From Gallionellaceae bacterium UBA6222 (GTDB lineage: Bacteria; Pseudomonadota; Gammaproteobacteria; Burkholderiales; Gallionellaceae), in contig DISA01000050.1 of the NCBI GenBank assembly GCA_002421915.1, positions 1,066 through 10,638 on the forward strand: a stretch of DNA of 9,573 nucleotides, given 5' to 3'. Below the pieces are notes generated by a model. That model was not told the DNA's origin. It was given only the letters and a program-made list of their open reading frames with translations, and searched no databases. Shown here in pieces: positions 1-6,629 of the stretch (positions within the stretch are counted from its first letter, which is position 1; the number at the start of each line of letters is the position of its first letter). The translations under genes and the position numbers were made by a program.

Positions 1-132
1 CAGGGCCAGGTCGAGTCGTTCGACCAGTATGTGGTGCTGCTGAAGAACACCGTCACCCAGATGGTTTATAAACATGCCATCTCCACCATCGTTCCCTCCC
101 GCGCCGTCTCGATCCCTGTTGATGCAGAGTGA
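1..132 (+). CDS. hfq: RNA chaperone Hfq, 3' part (N-terminus outside window)
   Basis: Frame 1 is open from the first base to TGA at 130-132 and gives the last 43 residues of Hfq. The segment QGQVESFDQY, then LLKNTVTQMVYKHAISTIVPSR, is the second half of the Sm fold, including the Sm2 signature around YKHAIST; comparison with E. coli Hfq puts the first visible residue near position 35. Hfq forms a hexameric ring that binds small RNAs and mRNAs and promotes their pairing. The C-terminal tail is short (RAVSIPVDAE), so the whole protein would be about 77 residues, typical of betaproteobacteria and much shorter than the E. coli tail. The TGA overlaps the ATG of hflX (TGATG), pointing to co-transcription and translational coupling. 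The identification is firm; only the missing N-terminus cannot be checked. Confidence 0.96.
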   Translation, partial: QGQVESFDQYVVLLKNTVTQMVYKHAISTIVPSRAVSIPVDAE

Positions 133-1274
133 TGTCTGAGTCAACCATGGTCGCCAATACGGCGATATTGGTCAGTCTTGATTTTGGCGCACCGGATTAC
201 GCGGAAAGCTTGGAAGAGCTGAAACTGCTGGCGGAGAGTGCCGGGGTCCGGGTGCTTGCGCTGGTGGAAGGAAAGCGGCAGCGTCCCGATGCAGCCACCT
301 TCGCCGGCAGTGGCAAGGTGGACGAGATCGCAGCGCTGGTCGAAGAGTTGGAAGCGCCGCTGGTCATTTTCAACCACGACCTGTCACCCGCGCAGATGCG
401 CAATCTCACCGCCAAAATCCAGACGCGCGTGATCGACCGCACCATGCTGATCCTGGATATCTTTGCCCTGCGCGCGCGCAGCCACGAGGGCAAGGTGCAG
501 GTCGAGCTGGCGCAGCTCAAATACCTGTCCACCCGGCTGGTCGGCATGAACATGGATATGGGGCAGCAGAAATTCGCGGTGGGCGCGCGCGGTCCGGGCG
601 AGACGCAACTGGAACTGGACCGGCGCAAGCTGGACCGGCGCGTGCACCTGCTGAACGACCGGCTGAAACAGATCAAACGCCATCGCGAGCAGCAACGCCG
701 CAGCCGCAGCCGTTCCGATGTGCTGTCGGTGTCCATCGTGGGCTACACCAATGCGGGCAAATCAACCTTGTTTAACCGCCTGACCCATGCCGACACCTAC
801 GTCGCCAACCAGTTGTTCGCCACGCTGGATACCACCGCGCGCAAACTGTTCCTGCCGGGCGACAGCCCGCGCCAGGTCGTGTTGTCCGATACGGTGGGAT
901 TCATCCGCCATCTGCCGCACGGCCTGGTGGCGGCCTTCCGCAGCACGCTGGAAGAAACGGCGCAGGCCGATCTGCTGCTGCACGTGGTGGATGTGAACAG
1001 CCCGGAACGCAACGACCAGGTGGCTGCAGTGAACAAGGTGCTGGCGGAGGTCGGCGCGCAGCATATTCCGCAGATCGTGATCTACAACAAGATCGACTTG
1101 CAGGGGCTGTCAGCGGGCGTGCGGCGGGATGAATATGGTAATATCGCCGCCGTTGATTTGAGTGCAAAAACCGGTGCCGGTCTTGATCTGTTGCGCGGCG
1201 CATTGGCCGAAGTGCGCGATGCGGCGCAGCCGCAGACACCGACCGAAGTTTGGCATCCCTTGAACGATCACTAA
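132..1274 (+). CDS. hflX: GTPase HflX (ribosome-associated)
   Basis: 380 residues from ATG 132, which overlaps the hfq stop; a GTG at 129 would add one residue and a later ATG at 147 is also possible. The N-terminal HflX domain precedes an arginine-rich linker carrying the family motif GPGETQLE (about 154-161). The G domain follows: G1 GYTNAGKST (204-212), G3 DTVG (253-256), G4 NKID (319-322), G5 SAK (344-346). HflX is a GTPase that binds the 50S subunit and is known in E. coli to split stalled or heat-stressed ribosomes. Despite its name it is not needed for FtsH control. It is shorter than E. coli HflX (426 residues), mainly at the C-terminus, as is common outside the enterics. The hfq-hflX-hflK-hflC order is conserved across many proteobacteria. 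Confidence 0.96.
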   Translation: MSESTMVANTAILVSLDFGAPDYAESLEELKLLAESAGVRVLALVEGKRQRPDAATFAGSGKVDEIAALVEELEAPLVIFNHDLSPAQMRNLTAKIQTRVIDRTMLILDIFALRARSHEGKVQVELAQLKYLSTRLVGMNMDMGQQKFAVGARGPGETQLELDRRKLDRRVHLLNDRLKQIKRHREQQRRSRSRSDVLSVSIVGYTNAGKSTLFNRLTHADTYVANQLFATLDTTARKLFLPGDSPRQVVLSDTVGFIRHLPHGLVAAFRSTLEETAQADLLLHVVDVNSPERNDQVAAVNKVLAEVGAQHIPQIVIYNKIDLQGLSAGVRRDEYGNIAAVDLSAKTGAGLDLLRGALAEVRDAAQPQTPTEVWHPLNDH

Positions 1275-1294
1275 CGAAAAAAGGCTTGAGAGAT

Positions 1295-2482
1295 ATGGGA
1301 TTGAACGACCCGCAATGGGGTAAGAACAACAGTGGCGGCCCGCCTGATCTGGAAGAGGTGGTGCGCAATCTGAACCGCAAGGTCGAGTCCATGTTCGGGC
1401 GTTTCGGCGGCGGTTCCGGCAACAAGACCGGCGGCGGCACCGGTGGCGGCTTCAACATCAGCCTGGGCCTGATCGTTCTGGTCGTCGCCCTGATCTGGCT
1501 GGGCAGCGGGTTCTATATCGTCGATGCGAGCCAGCGCGGAGTGGTGCTGCGCTTTGGCAAGCTGATCGAAACGACCGAGGCCGGCCCGCGCTGGCACCTG
1601 CCGTATCCGATCGAGACGGTGGAAATCGTCAATCTCAGCCAGGTGCGCACGGTCGAGGTCGGTTATCGCGAAAACGTCAAGAACAAGATGTTGAAAGAGT
1701 CGCTGATGCTGACCGATGACGAGAACATCATCGACATCCAGTTTGCCGTGCAGTATTTCCTCAAGGATCCCGGTGCCTACCTGTTCAACAACCGCGCGCC
1801 GGACGAGAACGTGCGCCAGTCGGCGGAAACCGCGATCCGCGAAGTGGTCGGTCGCAGCAAGATGGATTTCGTGCTGTACGAGGGGCGCGAGCAGGTCGCG
1901 GCCGAGACGACCAAATTGATGCAGGATATTCTCGACCGTTACCAGTCCGGCATTCTGGTGAGCAAACTGACGATGCAGAACGCGCAACCGCCGGAGCAGG
2001 TGCAGGCCGCGTTTGACGATGCGGTCAAGGCGGGACAGGATCGCGAGCGGCAGAAGAACGAAGGCCAGTCCTATGCCAACGACGTGGTGCCGAAAGCCAA
2101 AGGTGCCGCAGCGCGCCTGATGGAAGAAGCATCGGGTTACAAACAGAGTGTGATCGCGAATGCGGAAGGTGATGCCAGCCGCTTCAAACAGGTTCTGGCC
2201 GAATACGAAAAAGCGCCGCAGGTCACGCGCGAACGCATGTATATCGACATGATGCAACAGATCATGACCAGCAGCAGCAAGGTAATGATCGATCAGAAGA
2301 GTTCAAATGGCAGCTTGCTTTATTTGCCGCTGGATAAATTGATGCAACGGGGAGGGGCGGATGCGGCAGTGTCCGGGCAGGCCGCGAAGCCTGCCGAGCA
2401 GGGCGGATTGCCTGCCAGCGAGTTTGCGCCGGCAACGCGCGCACGCGAACCGCTCCTTGGTCGTGAAAGGGAGGCACGTTAA
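1295..2482 (+). CDS. hflK: FtsH protease activity modulator HflK
   Basis: 395 residues. The frame is open further upstream (TTG at 1250, inside hflX), but ATG 1295 is chosen because it follows a GAG-type Shine-Dalgarno (TTGAGAGAT) and gives the usual N-terminus MGLNDPQWG. Layout: a proline/glycine-rich cytoplasmic segment (residues 1-54, with GGGSG-type repeats), one membrane helix (about 55-76, ISLGLIVLVVALIWLGSGFYIV without its ends), then an SPFH/band-7 domain starting at VDASQRGVVLRFG, and an alanine/glutamate-rich helical region (about 230-310). HflK and HflC form a large membrane-bound assembly around FtsH, facing the periplasm, and modulate degradation of membrane proteins. The stop TAA at 2480-2482 overlaps the hflC ATG (TAATG), so the two subunits are probably made by coupled translation. 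Confidence 0.96.
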   Translation: MGLNDPQWGKNNSGGPPDLEEVVRNLNRKVESMFGRFGGGSGNKTGGGTGGGFNISLGLIVLVVALIWLGSGFYIVDASQRGVVLRFGKLIETTEAGPRWHLPYPIETVEIVNLSQVRTVEVGYRENVKNKMLKESLMLTDDENIIDIQFAVQYFLKDPGAYLFNNRAPDENVRQSAETAIREVVGRSKMDFVLYEGREQVAAETTKLMQDILDRYQSGILVSKLTMQNAQPPEQVQAAFDDAVKAGQDRERQKNEGQSYANDVVPKAKGAAARLMEEASGYKQSVIANAEGDASRFKQVLAEYEKAPQVTRERMYIDMMQQIMTSSSKVMIDQKSSNGSLLYLPLDKLMQRGGADAAVSGQAAKPAEQGGLPASEFAPATRAREPLLGREREAR

Positions 2483-3360
2483 TGAACACGAAAATCAGAA
2501 ATCTGCTGGTGGGCACGATCATTGCCCTGATTTTGCTCAGCATGAGCGCGTTTGTGGTCGATCAACGGCAAGCGGCCATCGTCTTCCAGCTGGGCGAGGT
2601 GATGCGCGTGGAAACCGCGCCGGGGCTTAATTTCAAGTTGCCGCTGGTACAGAACGTGCGCTTCTTCGATTCGCGCATCCTCACCATCGATACCCCCGAC
2701 CCCGAGCGCTTCATCACCGCCGAGAAGAAGAACGTGCTGGTCGATTCCTACGTCAAATGGCGCATCTTCGACGTCAAGCAGTATTACATCAGCGTGGGCG
2801 GCGACGAGGCGCGCGCGCAGACGCGTTTGTTGCAGACGGTGAATGCCGCCCTGCGCGAGGAATTCGGCAAGCTCACCATCCATGACGTGGTCTCCGGCAA
2901 GCGCGACGACCTGATGCGCATCGTGCAGGGCAAGGCCGACGGTGACGCGCGCAAGATCGGCGTCGAAGTGCTGGACGTGCGCCTCAAGCGCGTCGATTTC
3001 CCGGTCGAGATCAGCGACTCGGTCTATCGCCGCATGGAAGCGGAACGCAAACGCGTGGCCAATGAATTGCGCGCCACCGGCAATGCGGAAAGTGAAAAAA
3101 TTCGCGCCGATGCCGACCGCCAGCGCCAGGTGACCCTGTCACAAGCCTACCGCGATGCGCAGAAAATCAAGGGTGAAGGGGATGCCAGGGCAACGGCACT
3201 GTACGCCGCCGCGTTTGGCCGCAACTCGGAATTCTTTTCCTTCTACCGCAGCCTGGAAGCCTACAAACAGACTTTCAAGGACAAAGGGGATGTGATGGTG
3301 CTGGACCCCAGTTCCGCATTCTTCAAGTACCTGAAGAGTTCCGGCAAGGGCGGACAGTAA
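2482..3360 (+). CDS. hflC: FtsH protease activity modulator HflC
   Basis: 292 residues from the ATG that overlaps the hflK stop, with a strong Shine-Dalgarno (AAGGGAGG, about 2466-2473). A single N-terminal membrane anchor (about residues 7-26, LLVGTIIALILLSMSAFVV) is followed directly by the band-7/SPFH domain (VDQRQAAIVFQLGEV). The region DVRLKRVDFP, then the charged helix YRRMEAERKRVANELRATG, is characteristic of HflC. It partners with HflK to form the HflKC complex that encloses and regulates FtsH in the inner membrane. Length is close to that of other HflC proteins and there is no sign of damage. The next gene begins six bases after the stop, so hflC probably shares its transcript with the DUF2065 gene. 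Confidence 0.96.
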   Translation: MNTKIRNLLVGTIIALILLSMSAFVVDQRQAAIVFQLGEVMRVETAPGLNFKLPLVQNVRFFDSRILTIDTPDPERFITAEKKNVLVDSYVKWRIFDVKQYYISVGGDEARAQTRLLQTVNAALREEFGKLTIHDVVSGKRDDLMRIVQGKADGDARKIGVEVLDVRLKRVDFPVEISDSVYRRMEAERKRVANELRATGNAESEKIRADADRQRQVTLSQAYRDAQKIKGEGDARATALYAAAFGRNSEFFSFYRSLEAYKQTFKDKGDVMVLDPSSAFFKYLKSSGKGGQ

Positions 3361-3366
3361 ACGTCG

Positions 3367-3552
3367 ATGCTCGATTTCTGGCTGGCTGCGCTGGGCTTGA
3401 TGCTGGTGCTGGAAGGATTGATGCCTTTCATCTTTCCCAAACCGTGGCAGGAGACCCTGCGCAAGCTGGCGCAGTGGCAGGACGGGCAAGTGCGGTTTCT
3501 GGGTTTATCGCTGATGTTGAGCGGATTGTTGCTGATTTACTGGATTAGATGA
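3367..3552 (+). CDS. DUF2065 (YjeT-like) small inner-membrane protein
   Basis: 61 residues starting at ATG 3367, six bases after hflC, with a GGGCGGA Shine-Dalgarno inside the end of hflC. The protein has two hydrophobic helices (about 3-23 and 43-60) joined by a short polar loop containing FPKPWQETLRKLAQ. The pattern LVLEGLMPFIFPKPW matches the E. coli YjeT type (LVLEGLGPMLYPKAW), the defining feature of DUF2065. Its function is unknown. Its fixed place immediately after hflC in many proteobacteria suggests a link to the HflKC/FtsH membrane machinery, but that is inference from context only. Size and topology are normal for the family. Confidence 0.9.
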   Translation: MLDFWLAALGLMLVLEGLMPFIFPKPWQETLRKLAQWQDGQVRFLGLSLMLSGLLLIYWIR

Positions 3553-3586
3553 TGAAACTACAAACCCCTGCGGTGAGGATGGCGGC

Positions 3587-4750
3587 ATGAATTGGTTGTT
3601 GCCCGAATACATCCAGGACATGCTGCCGGAAGAGGCATGGCGCATCGAGGCGATGCGCGGTGAAATTTTGCAGGGGTTGCGCCTGTCCGGTTATCAGCTG
3701 GTGTCGCCGCCGCTGATCGAATATGCCGAGTCGCTGCTGATCAACGACAGCACGGACATGGACCTGCGCACGTTCAAGCTGGCGGACCAGTTGAGCGGCC
3801 GCACTCTGGCGTTGCGCGCGGACATCACACCGCAGGTGGCGCGCATCGATGCCCATTTGCTCAACCGCCAGGGTGTCACGCGGCTGTGTTATGCGGGCAG
3901 CGTGGTGCATACGCAACCGGCCGGACTGATGAGCACGCGGGAGCCGCTGCAAATTGGCGCCGAGCTGTACGGCCATGCGGGCATCGAAAGCGACCTCGAG
4001 ATCCAGCGCCTGATGCTGCAAGCGCTTTCCCTGCTTGGCATCCGCGATATCCATCTCGATCTGGGGCATGTCGACGTGTTCCAGGCGTTGATTGGGGATG
4101 GAGTCATTGGCAGCGAACTGGAACAGGCACTGTTCACCGCGCTGCAGCACAAGGATGTGCCCATGCTGCAAAGCCTGGTGGGCACACTGCCGGCAACAGT
4201 GCAGTCGTCGTTGCTGGCGTTGCCGCAACTGCACGGCGGAGTAGAAGTGATCGCGCGGGCGCGCGGCCTGTTGCCGCAAACGCCCCGCATCATGGCGGCA
4301 CTGGCACAACTGGAACAGGCATCGCAACAGTTGCAACCGCTGGCCGGCAGCATCGGCATCGATCTGGCTGAACTGCGCGGCTACCACTATCACAGCGGCA
4401 TGGTCTTCGCCGTCTATCATCCGCGCAGCCACGATGCCATCGCGCTCGGCGGCCGTTACGACAACGTGGGCAAAGCTTTCGGGCGCGCGCGTCCGGCCAC
4501 CGGTTTCAGCATGGACCTGCGCCAGCTGTATCCCCTGCTGCCGAAACGGGAGCAAGCCCGGGCGATCCTGGCGCCGCATCGCGCCGATCCCGCATTGCAA
4601 GCCGCGATAGATGAACTGCGTGAGCGGGGCGAGATCGTGGTGGTCGACCTGCTGGGCAAAACCGAATATCGCGCTGAATTGAACTGTGATCGCGAACTGG
4701 TATTGCGTGACGGCAAGTGGATCGTTGAAGCAAACCGGACGGATCGTTGA
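3587..4750 (+). CDS. hisZ: ATP phosphoribosyltransferase regulatory subunit HisZ
   Basis: 387 residues from ATG 3587, preceded by a GAGGATGG Shine-Dalgarno. HisZ is a catalytically inactive paralogue of histidyl-tRNA synthetase that joins short-form HisG to make an active, histidine-regulated ATP phosphoribosyltransferase, the first step of histidine synthesis. Visible HisRS-like elements are the N-terminal WLLPEYIQDMLPEEAW, motif-2-like FKLADQLSGRTLALRADITPQ (about 63-83) with EPLQIGAELYGH after it, and the degenerate histidine loop ELRGYHYHSGMVF (starting near 262) followed by GGRYDNVGKAFG. There is no C-terminal anticodon-binding domain of normal size, which separates it from HisS (usually 420 or more residues). 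It implies that hisG elsewhere in the genome encodes the short form. Its place before purA is common in betaproteobacteria. Confidence 0.93.
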   Translation: MNWLLPEYIQDMLPEEAWRIEAMRGEILQGLRLSGYQLVSPPLIEYAESLLINDSTDMDLRTFKLADQLSGRTLALRADITPQVARIDAHLLNRQGVTRLCYAGSVVHTQPAGLMSTREPLQIGAELYGHAGIESDLEIQRLMLQALSLLGIRDIHLDLGHVDVFQALIGDGVIGSELEQALFTALQHKDVPMLQSLVGTLPATVQSSLLALPQLHGGVEVIARARGLLPQTPRIMAALAQLEQASQQLQPLAGSIGIDLAELRGYHYHSGMVFAVYHPRSHDAIALGGRYDNVGKAFGRARPATGFSMDLRQLYPLLPKREQARAILAPHRADPALQAAIDELRERGEIVVVDLLGKTEYRAELNCDRELVLRDGKWIVEANRTDR

Positions 4751-4772
4751 AGTAGAAGTAGATTATGGACGG

Positions 4773-4802
4773 CCGGCCACACGGGTTTGGTCGAATGGCC
4801 GG
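4773..4802 (+). promoter_or_regulatory. Inverted repeat in the hisZ-purA gap
   Basis: CCGGCCA (4773-4779) and TGGCCGG (4796-4802) are perfect 7-base complements separated by 16 bases, lying in the roughly 136-base gap between hisZ and purA. No T-run follows, so it does not look like a classical Rho-independent terminator. It could be a leader hairpin or an operator for purA, or chance. A G-rich stretch (GAGGGGTTGGGGAGAGGG, 4813-4830) lies just downstream. No convincing promoter hexamers were found. Confidence 0.25.
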
Positions 4803-4886
4803 TAGCTCCAGCAGAGGGGTTGGGGAGAGGGTAGTTAAGCAGTCTCTTTAGGCATGAAAGCAATCAACAACAATCGGGAACTGGAA

Positions 4887-6200
4887 ATGTCGAAAAACGT
4901 GGTGGTGATCGGTACTCAATGGGGCGATGAAGGCAAAGGCAAAGTGGTCGACTGGCTGACCGACCATGCGCAGGGCGTGGTGCGTTTCCAGGGCGGTCAC
5001 AACGCCGGACACACGCTGGTCATCAATGGCCAAAAGACCGTGTTGCACCTGATCCCCTCCGGCATCCTGCGCGAAAAAGTGAAATGCTATATCGGCAACG
5101 GTGTGGTGCTTTCGCCGTCCGCCCTGCTCAAGGAAATGGACATGCTGGAAGCGGCCGGTGTGCGGGTGTATGACCGCCTGCGCATCTCCGAAGCCTGTCC
5201 GCTGATCCTGCCGCACCACGTGGCGCTGGATCAGGCACGCGAGATCGCCAAGGGCACCGGCAAGATCGGCACCACCGGACGCGGCATTGGCCCCGCCTAC
5301 GAAGACAAGGTGGCGCGCCGCGCCATCCGCCTGCAGGACCTGTTCCACCGCAAGCGTTTCGCCGCCAAGCTGGGCGAAGTGCTGGACTATCACAATTTCG
5401 TGCTAAAGAATTACTTCAAGGCCGAGATCGTGGACTTCAACCAGACCATGGACGCCGCGCTGGCACTGGCCGAGCGCATCCGGCCACTGGTGCTCGACGT
5501 GCCGCGCGCCTTGTACGAAGCGAACAAGGCGGGACAGAATCTCCTGTTCGAAGGCGCGCAGGGCACCCTGCTCGACATCGACCACGGCACCTATCCTTTC
5601 GTGACTTCCAGCAACTGCATCTCCGGCGCAGTCTGCGCCGGAGCCGGAGTCGGCCCGCAGGCACTGCATTACGTGCTGGGCATCACCAAGGCATACACCA
5701 CCCGCGTCGGCTCGGGACCGTTCCCGACCGAGCTGTACGATGCCGAATTGAAGCAGGATCCGATCGGCAAAATGCTGGCGGAAAAAGGCAATGAGTTTGG
5801 CTCCACCACCGGGCGCGCACGGCGCTGCGGCTGGTTCGATGCGGCCGCGCTCAAGCGCTCGATCCAGATCAACGGCGTGTCCGGTTTGTGCGTGACCAAG
5901 CTCGACGTGATGGACGGCATGGAGACCGTGCGCATCGGCATCGGCTACAAGATCGACGGCCAGATCAGCGACATCCTGCCGGTCGGCGCGGACTCGCTGG
6001 ACGGCTGCGAGCCGGTGTACGAGGACATGCCGGGCTGGAGCGGCAGCACGGTGGGCGTGAAGCGCTATGAAGAACTGCCGCAGGCGGCGCGCAACTATTT
6101 GCAGCGCATCGCCGAAATCTGCGAAGTGCCGGTCGACATGGTTTCAACCGGTCCGGACCGCGACGAAACCATCGTGCTGCGCCACCCGTTCAAGGCATAG
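4887..6200 (+). CDS. purA: Adenylosuccinate synthetase PurA
   Basis: 437 residues from ATG 4887, giving MSKNVVVIGTQWGDEGKGK, the usual PurA N-terminus. An in-frame ATG at 4854 would add 11 atypical residues (MKAINNNRELE) and has a poorer Shine-Dalgarno; a GGGAA lies six bases before 4887. PurA condenses IMP with aspartate using GTP to form adenylosuccinate, the first step of AMP synthesis from IMP. Visible signatures: the P-loop-like GTQWGDEGKGK (9-19) with catalytic Asp14, GGHNAGHT (36-43) with catalytic His42, GTTGRGIGPAYEDKVAR, the GARGTLLDIDHGTYPFVTSSN type region (here GAQGTLLDIDHG), and VSTGPDRDETI at the C-terminus. Length matches E. coli PurA (432). The gene is intact and marks the right-hand limit of the conserved block. 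Confidence 0.97.
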   Translation: MSKNVVVIGTQWGDEGKGKVVDWLTDHAQGVVRFQGGHNAGHTLVINGQKTVLHLIPSGILREKVKCYIGNGVVLSPSALLKEMDMLEAAGVRVYDRLRISEACPLILPHHVALDQAREIAKGTGKIGTTGRGIGPAYEDKVARRAIRLQDLFHRKRFAAKLGEVLDYHNFVLKNYFKAEIVDFNQTMDAALALAERIRPLVLDVPRALYEANKAGQNLLFEGAQGTLLDIDHGTYPFVTSSNCISGAVCAGAGVGPQALHYVLGITKAYTTRVGSGPFPTELYDAELKQDPIGKMLAEKGNEFGSTTGRARRCGWFDAAALKRSIQINGVSGLCVTKLDVMDGMETVRIGIGYKIDGQISDILPVGADSLDGCEPVYEDMPGWSGSTVGVKRYEELPQAARNYLQRIAEICEVPVDMVSTGPDRDETIVLRHPFKA

Positions 6201-6261
6201 GTCCGGCTGGCCAACATTATGGGTGTTTTGAGTGTTCTTGATAGCATGGCGAAAATAGCAT

Positions 6262-6294
6262 AGTCAATAATGGAATTAGTTTCCGTTATTGACT
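6262..6294. repeat. Inverted repeat downstream of purA
   Basis: AGTCAATAATGGA (6262-6274) faces TCCGTTATTGACT (6282-6294): 13 pairs with a single T-G wobble, extended by one A-T pair to leave a five-base loop. It lies 61 bases after the purA stop. As RNA it would be a stable hairpin on either strand, but no U-run follows on the plus strand, so a terminator role is possible but not of the standard kind. A two-fold operator site or the remnant of a transposon end are other readings. Confidence 0.55.
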
Positions 6295-6506
6295 GCTTGA
6301 CTGAATGGAATCAAGAAGAAGTTAACAATTCTTAAACGCGTTATCGGACTTGATGGCTTGTTGATGCGGGATTTGTGGGTGATCTGTCGCGGGGTGTTAG
6401 AAACTGGATGAACGCATTCTCGCTATTCCGGCAGCTTGTCTTTGACTGTGGAGCCGTTACTGTCGAGAAATCAGTATGTTAGGAGTTCTTCGTTTGGATT
6501 GTTGAT

Positions 6507-6551
6507 GGGGCAAGGGGCAAGGGGCAAGGGGGGAGTGTGGGGGTGTGGGGG
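6507..6551 (+). repeat. G-rich tandem tract, potential G-quadruplex
   Basis: Three perfect tandem copies of GGGGCAA (6507-6527) run into a six-G run (6528-6533) and then a second degenerate repeat in which GTGTGGGGG-type units occur twice (6535-6551). In total there are six runs of four or more G on the plus strand with loops of three to five bases, which satisfies the usual G-quadruplex pattern. The tract ends about 80 bases before the ATPase start codon and lies on the non-template strand of that gene. Confidence 0.75.
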
Positions 6552-6573
6552 TGAGTAAAGCATGAGCTTCGAC

Positions 6574-6602
6574 TTTACTTTGATGGGCGTCCGTGTTTAA
6601 AT
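6574..6602 (+). promoter_or_regulatory. Candidate sigma-70 promoter for the ATPase gene
   Basis: TTTACT (6574-6579) matches the -35 consensus TTGACA at four of six positions, and TTAAAT (6597-6602) matches the -10 consensus TATAAT at four of six, with a 17-base spacer. Transcription would begin around 6609, inside the TGAGTAA palindrome at 6603-6622. The match is moderate and no experimental support is available. Confidence 0.3.
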
Positions 6603-6622
6603 TTACTCATCTTATTGAGTAA
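6603..6622. promoter_or_regulatory. Palindrome TTACTCA-N6-TGAGTAA before the ATPase start, candidate operator
   Basis: TTACTCA (6603-6609) and TGAGTAA (6616-6622) form a perfect 7+7 palindrome with a six-base spacer, extendable on both sides by AAAT/ATTT if one T is bulged. A third copy of TGAGTAA lies at 6552-6558. The palindrome covers the expected start of transcription and the weak GAG ribosome site (6617-6619) of the ATPase gene, whose ATG is at 6630. It could be a repressor operator or a hairpin that hides the ribosome site. Confidence 0.4.
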
Positions 6623-6629
6623 TTTGTAT

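Larger units (their letters stand above)
6201..6629. other. Gene-free region between purA and the ATPase gene
   Basis: About 430 bases without a credible gene and visibly richer in A/T than the housekeeping block up to about 6500. It contains an inverted repeat (6262-6294), a G-rich tandem tract (6507-6551), three copies of the heptamer TGAGTAA or its complement (6552-6622) and a weak promoter-like arrangement. A short open stretch from 6301 to about 6410 lacks a start, a ribosome site or a recognisable motif and is not called. The change in composition and the loss of tight gene packing mark the passage from conserved chromosome to accessory DNA. Confidence 0.7.

Noticed and set aside
129..131. 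GTG as alternative start of hflX
   Set aside because: It adds only one residue before an ATG that overlaps the hfq stop; the ATG at 132 is the simpler choice.
1250..1294. Upstream extension of hflK from TTG 1250
   Set aside because: It lies within the end of hflX, has no ribosome site, and would add 15 residues not typical of HflK.
901..1458. Long minus-strand open frame over the hflX-hflK junction
   Set aside because: The proline- and arginine-rich translation has no domain and is the antisense shadow of GC-rich genes.
3545..4600. 351-codon open frame on the minus strand opposite hisZ
   Set aside because: It is antisense to a well-recognised HisZ and is rich in Gln, Arg and His, as expected from a GC-rich shadow.
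6301..6411. Short open stretch after purA (LNGIKKKLTILKRV...)
   Set aside because: It has no proper start or ribosome site, no recognised motif, and a length expected by chance.
6507..6551. CRISPR-like array reading of the G-rich tandem repeat
   Set aside because: The units are seven bases without spacers, so it is a simple tandem repeat.
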